NCBI RefSeq assembly: GCF_031426495.1
Contig: NZ_JANPLK010000030.1
Span: 1-19,208 of the forward strand
DNA: 19,208 nt
From: Gemmatimonas sp.
Lineage (GTDB): Bacteria; Gemmatimonadota; Gemmatimonadetes; Gemmatimonadales; Gemmatimonadaceae
Direction of reading: 5' to 3'
Shown here in pieces: positions 14,443-19,208 of the stretch (the first letter of the stretch is position 1; the number at the start of each line of letters is the position of its first letter). The notes below the pieces were generated by a model. The model ran no database searches and was not told the origin of the DNA. It was given only the letters and a program-made list of their open reading frames with translations. The position numbers were made by a program, and so were the translations under genes.

Positions 14443-14958
14443 CTATTGGCATGTGTTTGCCATAAATACCCCAATACCCCACGTCTCGTTCGGATCTTCC
14501 ATTCCGTTCTGATGCTGCTCCTCATGAGCGATGGTCCCAGCAAGCACCTCCGTCAGCTGAGTAATGCCAAGGTCGGTTATGTACGTATTGGGGTCTGTCG
14601 AGTGGTAGCCAGTGAAAGTTGTTTGGGGTGGTATGTTAGCATTCATCCATACGTAGGCTCGGGTTCCCGGTGGTAAGGGCACGTTTGCCTGTGCCGGTCT
14701 GAAGCCGTAGCCTTTTGCATCGAACCGTGCTTGGGCAGCATTGCCCGCGTTAATGCAACCGACGTTGCCGTGGCCTTTCAAATGATTGATGGATGCTTGG
14801 ATGTCCTGGCAGAACGCACCACTAAATGTGCAATCGTATGTAAATCGGGGGCCAGGGATCGTGCGCTCATCAAATCCATTCGTTGGTGCGTTCTCCACGC
14901 ACCCTGTTGAAAGCCACGTCGCTGATAGAAGCACCAGCGCTTTCGCACACCGGGTCAC
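14443..14958 (-). CDS. putative zinc-metallopeptidase-like lipoprotein (HEEQH)
   Basis: From GTG 14958 (GAGG 5 bases upstream) the protein has 171 residues and a lipoprotein signal VTRCAKALVLLSATWLSTG with the acylated cysteine at 20. GTIAHEEQHQNGMEDP at 141-156 contains HExxH at 145-149, the zinc-binding and catalytic motif of many metallopeptidases. Further cysteines at 43, 50, 68 and 170 suggest disulfides in a cell-envelope protein. The third zinc ligand is not obvious and the family is not recognised, so peptidase activity is only possible. The frame continues in phase to an ATG at 15024 that lies inside the attC core box, giving a 22-residue extension; initiation there would spoil the lipoprotein signal. 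Confidence 0.65.
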   Translation of the reverse strand: MTRCAKALVLLSATWLSTGCVENAPTNGFDERTIPGPRFTYDCTFSGAFCQDIQASINHLKGHGNVGCINAGNAAQARFDAKGYGFRPAQANVPLPPGTRAYVWMNANIPPQTTFTGYHSTDPNTYITDLGITQLTEVLAGTIAHEEQHQNGMEDPNETWGIGVFMANTCQ

Positions 14959-15020
14959 AGGAGCCTCGAATGTTTGAGTGAGTCGCGCGGAAAGGGAAAC
15001 CTTGACGACGCCTGGGAATT

Positions 15021-15110
15021 GCATAACGCGGGCTTCTGCAGCGGGCGATCAAATCAAACGTGAGCGAAGCGAGCAACCGTATCGCCCGTCTGCAGCAAGC
15101 ACCGTTATGG
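15021..15110 (-). other. attC: attC site e, intact
   Basis: Boxes GCATAAC (15021-15027) and GTTATGG (15104-15110). Arms CTTCTGCAGCGGGCGAT and ATCGCCCGTCTGCAGCAAG pair with a few unpaired bases. The centre is GAGCGAAGCGAGC, itself palindromic. At 90 bp this is the best-preserved site in the window and the reference for recognising the others. Confidence 0.9.
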
Positions 15111-15124
15111 GACGACTGCGCAGG

Positions 15125-15520
15125 CTAACGCACATCGACGCCAGCAGCGGGAGACGGGTGTCGCGCCTTCCACCACGCCCAGGCCATTGCCCCCAGCAGC
15201 GCCAGGAGTACACCCTGGTAGGCGACCTCCAGCATCGGCGGTACGAGGGTACCTCGCATGCGCGCCGCCTCGCGCGCCATAGCGACCGCCATGCCCGTAG
15301 TCCCGAGCAGTGCTCGACGCGTGCCGCCCTGTCCGAGCGCGCTTGGAGAGGTGCTCTGGACCAAGCCGACGACGAAGAGCGGGGACGCGAGGCTTGCGGA
15401 CACCACAAACCGACCAAACGCGCTCGCAGTCGAAGGCAGCCATTGATAGAGCACGCCGGCCAACGCCAAGGCGACCGCCGATAGGCTGAGGCCGAGCCAC
15501 GCGCGCATGTTATCGCTCAT
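15125..15520 (-). CDS. integral membrane protein of unknown function (cassette gene)
   Basis: 131 residues with three or four hydrophobic segments at about 7-28 (AWLGLSLSAVALALAGVLYQ), 36-55 (GRFVVSASLASPLFVVGLVQ), perhaps 70-82, and 95-115 (LEVAYQGVLLALLGAMAWAW). The tail is short and polar. GGAG precedes ATG 15520. The end of a leader ORF opened in attC f overlaps this start (ATGAGCGATAA), so translational coupling is possible. No family recognised. The stop is 14 bases from attC e. Confidence 0.65.
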   Translation of the reverse strand: MSDNMRAWLGLSLSAVALALAGVLYQWLPSTASAFGRFVVSASLASPLFVVGLVQSTSPSALGQGGTRRALLGTTGMAVAMAREAARMRGTLVPPMLEVAYQGVLLALLGAMAWAWWKARHPSPAAGVDVR

Positions 15521-15650
15521 CACCGGCTCCGGAGAAGAAGATTGTCGCGTTGCGGCATCGTCGCGATTTGGCGCCGCCCGCATCATTGCGTCGAAACATC
15601 AAGATTCGTGCGGCCTTGTACGAGACACGCAACCTGTTTGTCGATCGCAT
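15510..15650 (-). CDS. 46-codon leader ORF starting in attC f core
   Basis: The minus-strand core GTTATGC gives ATG 15650. The frame MRSTNRLRVSYKAARILMFR continues, ending GAGDER-stop at 15510, 11 bases inside the following membrane protein gene. The product is basic and resembles no family. Its value is probably positional, carrying ribosomes to the next start. Confidence 0.3.
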   Translation of the reverse strand: MRSTNRLRVSYKAARILMFRRNDAGGAKSRRCRNATIFFSGAGDER

Positions 15651-15771
15651 AACGCCTGGCGTTCTGCTGCAGCGCATCAAATAAACTGCGGCCGGACGGG
15701 CGCCGTGCGCCAGCACGGCGACCGCCTGCCGCACACCGCCTCGCGCTGCCAGCAGCAACGTTTCGTTAGAC
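15647..15771 (-). other. attC: attC site f, intact, long loop
   Basis: Boxes GCATAAC (15647-15653) and GTTAGAC (15765-15771). Arms GCGTTCTGCTGCAGCGC and GCGCTGCCAGCAGCAACG. The 125-bp site carries an inner hairpin with GGGCGCCGTGCG and CGCACGGCG-type repeats. Confidence 0.87.
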
Positions 15772-15798
15772 CAAACCTGGGACCAGTCGAGCCGCTCC

Positions 15799-16380
15799 TC
15801 AACGGTCATCCTCCGTAGAGCGGGAGCTCACCGAAGTTGTCGGTTGCGTGGGCAACTCAAACGACGCCAACACGCGCGCGAGTAGTGGCAAGTCGCTTCC
15901 CTTACGTAGCCGCGCCATCTCGCGTGCCGCCGCCAACTTGTTGGCAAGCCGACCGAGTCCGATTGCGGTCGCGGCGGTAGCGAAGACCGTCAAGGCAGGG
16001 ATGACCACGACCCAGGCGCGCGAGTTCTTGGTCCACCATCGCCATGCCGGCCCCCCATCGATGAGTAGATCAGCCACGAACGCAGTCGATGAGACCAGTA
16101 GCAGGGCGGAGATCATTACGGCAGCGCCAAGCATCCACCCGCCTAATTTGCGACGGAGCCCATCCGCGCACGAACGGCACACAGGGATACCCGTCACGTT
16201 GTACGTCGCCGTGAATCCGAGGCTGCTTCCACACGATCCGCAGCATCCGGCGACCATCCGGGCTGTGGCGGTTCGACGCCACAGCAAGTAGCGCACGAGG
16301 GCGATCGATGAACCGACGCCTACGGACAGCGTAACCGCAAAGAACGGAATGAAAACAAAGGGCGACGCGTCAAATGCCAT
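15799..16380 (-). CDS. membrane protein with zinc-ribbon motif (cassette gene)
   Basis: 193 residues. One N-terminal helix (about 8-32) is followed by a CxxC ... CxxC pair, C47-x2-C50 and C68-x2-C71, consistent with a small zinc ribbon. Two more helices lie at about 81-105 (LGAAVMISALLLVSSTAFVA) and 120-142 (VVVIPALTVFATAATAIGLG), then a basic, helical cytoplasmic tail. GGAGAG precedes ATG 16380. Family not recognised. The cassette runs from core box GTCTAAC at 16428 to GTTAGAC at 15765, exact complements. The upstream neighbour is the left end of the complete IS1182-like copy, 54 bases away. Confidence 0.7.
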   Translation of the reverse strand: MAFDASPFVFIPFFAVTLSVGVGSSIALVRYLLWRRTATARMVAGCCGSCGSSLGFTATYNVTGIPVCRSCADGLRRKLGGWMLGAAVMISALLLVSSTAFVADLLIDGGPAWRWWTKNSRAWVVVIPALTVFATAATAIGLGRLANKLAAAREMARLRKGSDLPLLARVLASFELPTQPTTSVSSRSTEDDR

Positions 16381-16427
16381 TGAGCTCTCCGATTGAAACC
16401 GCAGCCAGCAGCAACACTACTTTCGGG

Positions 16428-16434
16428 GTCTAAC
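16428..16434 (-). other. attC: attC site g, first core box
   Basis: GTCTAAC directly before the left end of IS1182-like copy B. It rejoins AACGCCTTGCG at 18229 once the IS and one AAC are removed, giving an attC of 95 bp. Confidence 0.85.
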
Positions 16435-18228
16435 GAGGCTGTAGGAAAAGTCCGCAAACAGTCAATGTGGAAACGGAACTCCCGCCCGCGCCTCGGGTGT
16501 TTGATGACGGAAATGTGCAGTCCGATTTCATCTCCGTCGAGGGGTCGGCATGGCGCGCTACAAGTACATCGACACGCAGCCCCGATTGTTGGCCGTCGAC
16601 TTGTCCCGGCAGCTGCTGCCCGGCACGTTCGAGCACGCGCTCAACCATCTGCTCGATCACGCGATCGACCTGTCCCACTTCGACGCGCGGTTTCAGAATG
16701 ATGCGACCGGTGCACCGGCGTATCCACCGGCGCTGTTACTCAAGGTGGTGCTTTTCGCGTACTCGCAGGGGATCGTCAGCAGCCGGCAGATCGAGCGCGC
16801 GTGCCAAGAGCACGTCACGTTCATCGCCCTCTGCGGCGACCGCGCGCCGCACTTCACGACGATCGCCAAGTTCGTCAGTTCGTTGGGCGAGGACATCGCG
16901 CGCGTCTTTGCGGCGGTGCTGGCGGTGTGTGACACCCAGGGCTTGATCGGCCGGGAGATGTTCGCCATCGATGGCGTAAAACTGCCGAGTAATGCGTCGA
17001 AGCATCGCAGTGGAACGCGGGCGGATTTCGAGCGACAGGCCGCCAAGTTGGAGCTGGCCGCGACCACGATGCTGCAGCGCCATCGTGCGGCGGACACCGC
17101 GCCCACGGAGCCCGATCCCGACACGAAGGCGACGAAGCGGATCGAGCGATTGGAGCACGATGCGGCGCAGATCCGCTCCTGGCTGGCGAACAATCCCACC
17201 GATCGTCGCGGGCCGAAGGGCACGCTCCGCAAGAGCAATCGGACCGACAATGACAGCGCCAAGATGGCGACGAGCAAAGGCGTGCTCCAGGGCTACACGG
17301 GCGTCGCCGCCGTCGACAGCGCGCATCAAATCATCGTCGAGGCGCAAGCGCATGGCACGGGCGCCGAGCAGGAACTACTCGTGCCCGTGGTGACGGCCAC
17401 GCACGCGCTCCGCACCGCGGACACGCTGATCACCGCCGATGCGGGCTATCACAGCGAGGCGAACCTAAAAGCGCTCGCGGCGATGCGCGTCGCCGCGTTG
17501 ATCGCCGACAACGAGATGCGCCGTCGGGATGAGCGCTTCGCGACGCAGGACCGGTACACCGCGCTACCGAATCCGCTGCACAACAAGGCGACGCCGACAC
17601 CGGCCTCATCACCCTGCTTCACGCCGAACGACTTCGTCTACGACGCGGACGCACGCACCTGCAAGTGTCCGGCGGGGAAGTCGCTCTATCGGAAAGGCCG
17701 CGCGAACATGACGAAGGACTACGTCGGCGAACACTTTCGCGGCGCGAAGCGGGACTGTGTCCCGTGCGCGCTGCGCGCGCATTGTCTGCGTACGCCGGAC
17801 ACGACCGCGGTGCGCAACGTCGCGTTCTTCCGCGGCCGCGTCGAGCCCGACACGCGGCACCCGCACGAAACGCACACCATGCGCATGAAGGCGCGCATCG
17901 ATTCGGCCATCGGCCGTGAACAGTACGGTCGGCGTTTCGCGACGGTCGAGCCGGTGTTTGCGAATCTGCGCCACAACAAGCGCCTCGATCGCTTCACGCT
18001 GCGTGGGCGCACGAAGGTCGACGGGCAATGGAAGCTGTTTTGTCTGGTGCACAACATCGAAAAGCTCGCCAACGCGGGATACGCGGCGTAAGCAGCGCGA
18101 GGAACACCGCACGTCGAAGCTCGAAGCGAACGATACGACCACGATTCGCGCGAGGAATACTCGAACGAATCCGCACCGCGCGATTCGGTGCGCGGGCGCG
18201 TCCGTAAAACGTCTAATCCTACAACCTC
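16435..18228 (+). mobile_element. complete IS1182-like element (copy B) in attC g
   Basis: 1794 bp. Terminal repeats GAGGCTGTAGGAAAAG (left) and GAGGTTGTAGGATTAG (right, minus strand) are imperfect inverted repeats. AAC occurs on both sides (16432-16434 and 18229-18231), a likely 3-bp target duplication that is exactly the conserved triplet of the attC core. The single transposase gene is intact, so the element may be active. Confidence 0.9.
16550..18091 (+). CDS. IS1182-family transposase
   Basis: 513 residues, normal for the family. The N-terminal DUF772-type region carries FEHALNHLLDH and PPALLLKVVLFAYSQGIVSS. The DDE core has D141 (FAIDGVKLP), D297 (ITADAGYHSEANL) and E467 (TVEPVFANLRHNK, similar to the Y-R-E-K signature). 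Between the second D and the E is a cysteine-rich insert (CKCPAG, CVPC, C412) typical of this family. The start MARYKYIDTQPRLLAVDL is shared with copies A and C. The gene is read opposite to the cassette genes. Confidence 0.93.
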   Translation: MARYKYIDTQPRLLAVDLSRQLLPGTFEHALNHLLDHAIDLSHFDARFQNDATGAPAYPPALLLKVVLFAYSQGIVSSRQIERACQEHVTFIALCGDRAPHFTTIAKFVSSLGEDIARVFAAVLAVCDTQGLIGREMFAIDGVKLPSNASKHRSGTRADFERQAAKLELAATTMLQRHRAADTAPTEPDPDTKATKRIERLEHDAAQIRSWLANNPTDRRGPKGTLRKSNRTDNDSAKMATSKGVLQGYTGVAAVDSAHQIIVEAQAHGTGAEQELLVPVVTATHALRTADTLITADAGYHSEANLKALAAMRVAALIADNEMRRRDERFATQDRYTALPNPLHNKATPTPASSPCFTPNDFVYDADARTCKCPAGKSLYRKGRANMTKDYVGEHFRGAKRDCVPCALRAHCLRTPDTTAVRNVAFFRGRVEPDTRHPHETHTMRMKARIDSAIGREQYGRRFATVEPVFANLRHNKRLDRFTLRGRTKVDGQWKLFCLVHNIEKLANAGYAA

Positions 18229-18319
18229 AACGCCTTGCGTTCTGCTGCAGCGCTTCAAATAATCTGCGCGCGCAGCGCGCTTTCCGAAATGCGCTGACTG
18301 CAGAAACGTTTCGTTAGAG
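18229..18319 (-). other. attC: attC site g, remaining part
   Basis: Begins with the duplicated AAC, then GCCTTGCGTTCTGCTGCAGC, a GC-rich inner palindrome (TGCGCGCGCAGCGCGC), the arm TGACTGCAGAAACG and box GTTAGAG (18313-18319). GTTAGAG is complementary to CTCTAAC at 18700-18706, sharing even its departure from the consensus. Confidence 0.87.
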
Positions 18320-18395
18320 CGCGAATTGCTCGCCGCGACAATCGGCGCCTTCGCCTCGATGCGTAGCTCGCACATTCCGAACAGTACCATCGGTG

Positions 18396-18677
18396 CTAGC
18401 GACCGCCGGATCGCATTTGCCGCCTTGACCGGACGACCAGCATTGTTCCACAAATTGCGAGCAGCGAACCGCAGCAGACAAGCGCCCTCGCGACTCCGCC
18501 CTCGACGAGCGCACTAGTCCCTGCCGAGCCGAAAGGCAGGCCAATGCTCGCCAGCATGGCGCCGACCTCATAGCCCAGGATTGGCGTTCCCGATCGTCGA
18601 TGTAGAACATAGATCCGCCACGAACAGAGGAGGGACACTCCGCTAAGAATGAACGCAATCACGAGTGAGATGTTCAT
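18396..18677 (-). CDS. small three-TM membrane protein (cassette gene)
   Basis: 93 residues with hydrophobic segments at about 4-24 (SLVIAFILSGVSLLCSWRIY), 33-55 and 62-81 (VARALVCCGSLLAICGTMLV), and a basic tail RSRRQMRSGGR. No family recognised. It forms a compact cassette of about 0.48 kb between CTCTAAC (18700) and attC g. No clear Shine-Dalgarno sequence is seen before ATG 18677, only 22 bases from the cassette edge. An overlapping frame ending in the attC box is arginine/serine-rich and less likely. Confidence 0.55.
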   Translation of the reverse strand: MNISLVIAFILSGVSLLCSWRIYVLHRRSGTPILGYEVGAMLASIGLPFGSAGTSALVEGGVARALVCCGSLLAICGTMLVVRSRRQMRSGGR

Positions 18678-18699
18678 AGTAATGGATTTGCAGTTGTCG

Positions 18700-18706
18700 C
18701 TCTAAC
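18700..18706 (-). other. attC: attC site h, first core box
   Basis: CTCTAAC directly before the left end of IS1182-like copy C. The rest of this attC should lie beyond the window, after the IS. Confidence 0.7.
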
Positions 18707-19208
18707 GAGGCTGTAGGAAAAGTCCCGAAGCAAGCCAATGTGGAAACGGAACTTGATAGCACGCGACGGGTTCGTCCTGCATCGAATGTGGTGTCGGTTC
18801 GCCTCGCTGTCGAGATCCTGCCATGGCCCGCTACAAGTCCCTCGATACCAACCCGCAGTTTCTGAGCGTCGACCTCGCGCGCCAGTTGCTGTCCGGCACG
18901 TTCGAGCACGCGCTGAACCACCTGCTCGACCACGAAGTGGATCTGGCGCACTTCGACGCGCGCTTCAAGAACGACGCCACCGGCGCGCCGGCGTACCCGC
19001 CGGCCATGTTGCTCAAAGTGGTGCTGTTCGCGTATTCCCAGGGCATCGTGCGCAGCCGGGCCATTGAACGCGTGTGCCAAGAGCACGTGACGTTCATGGC
19101 GTTGTGCGGCATGACGGCGCCGCATTTCACCACGATTGCCCATTTCGTCAGTACGCTCCGCGACGACATCGCCCAGGTGTTTGCGGCGGTGCTGGCGGTG
19201 TGTGACGG
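18707..19208 (+). mobile_element. IS1182-like element (copy C), cut by window edge
   Basis: Starts with GAGGCTGTAGGAAAAGTC at the attC core, in the same orientation as the other copies. Nearly identical to the fragment at 10986-11272 and clearly diverged from copy B. The element continues past the end of the window. Confidence 0.9.
18823..19208 (+). CDS. IS1182-family transposase, N-terminal 128 residues
   Basis: MARYKSLDTNPQFLSVDLAR, then HFDARFKNDATGAPAYPPAM and FTTIAHFVSTLRDDIAQVFA align without breaks to residues 1-128 of the complete transposase in copy B. The frame is open to the window edge, before the first catalytic aspartate. No defect is seen in the part present. Confidence 0.92.
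   Translation, partial: MARYKSLDTNPQFLSVDLARQLLSGTFEHALNHLLDHEVDLAHFDARFKNDATGAPAYPPAMLLKVVLFAYSQGIVRSRAIERVCQEHVTFMALCGMTAPHFTTIAHFVSTLRDDIAQVFAAVLAVCD

Noticed and set aside
15510..15809. 99-codon minus frame across attC f as a full gene
   Set aside because: Most of it is attC sequence read through. Only the part after the core ATG at 15650 was kept, as a possible leader ORF.
16399..16427. CAGCCAGCAGCAAC followed by TTTCG, similar to the arm of attC f
   Set aside because: Only about 14 bases are shared and no core box or partner arm is found; it lies in the leader of a cassette gene. Probably a short chance or decayed copy.
18314..18658. 114-codon minus frame ending in the attC g core
   Set aside because: Composition is arginine/serine/cysteine-rich without domain signs; the overlapping frame 18396-18677 is clearly a membrane protein.
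1..19208. CRISPR array, tRNA or rRNA genes
   Set aside because: The repeated elements are spaced by genes and match attC and IS ends; no regular repeat-spacer pattern, tRNA cloverleaf or rRNA sequence was seen by eye.

Overview
The window is GC-rich bacterial DNA. Protein styles (four-cupredoxin multicopper oxidase, clamp-less MutS homologue, small secreted and NTF2-like proteins) resemble Gemmatimonadota; this is an inference from memory, as no rRNA or other taxonomic marker is present. It has two parts: an ordinary chromosomal segment that decays towards its right end (1 to about 6.3 kb), and a mobile-gene region (about 6.3 to 19.2 kb) best read as a sedentary chromosomal integron cassette array invaded by insertion sequences.

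Left part: on the minus strand lie a multicopper oxidase cut by the window edge, a secreted Esterase-D-like hydrolase and a beta-barrel-like secreted protein. A MutS-family ATPase lies on the plus strand. Its reading frame runs on into antisense sequence over a decayed GyrI-like gene and an NTF2-like gene. A DUF1579-like pseudogene follows, then an IS110-family transposase remnant beside half of an attC site, a lipoprotein gene with a hairpin terminator, and a beta-propeller gene that has lost its 5-prime end.

Right part: between 8995 and 18706 there are seven attC sites, plus the first box of an eighth, all with a RYYYAAC box at the low-coordinate side and usually a GTTRRRY box at the high side. 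Nearly all genes between them are on the minus strand with the attC just 3-prime of the stop, so the array reads right to left and its attI and integrase are expected beyond the right edge. The 7-bp core at the start of each testable cassette matches the one at its own attC (GTTCGGC, GTTATGC, GTTAGAC, GTTAGAG), which independently fixes cassette boundaries. Cargo: hicBA with a small membrane protein in one cassette, brnTA, a two-gene cassette with a HEEQH lipoprotein, and several small membrane or exported proteins of unknown function.

Mobile elements: four IS1182-like copies (one complete, one cut by the window edge, two broken) all sit at the same point and in the same orientation in an attC core, with the conserved AAC/GTT crossover triplet repeated on both sides of the complete copy. 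An IS3-family element splits another attC in its arm, and an IS481-family 3-prime end is fused to one broken IS1182 copy. The most interesting points are the attC-core-specific IS1182-like element, the cassette closure signature, and core-site ATG codons that open leader ORFs running into cassette gene starts.
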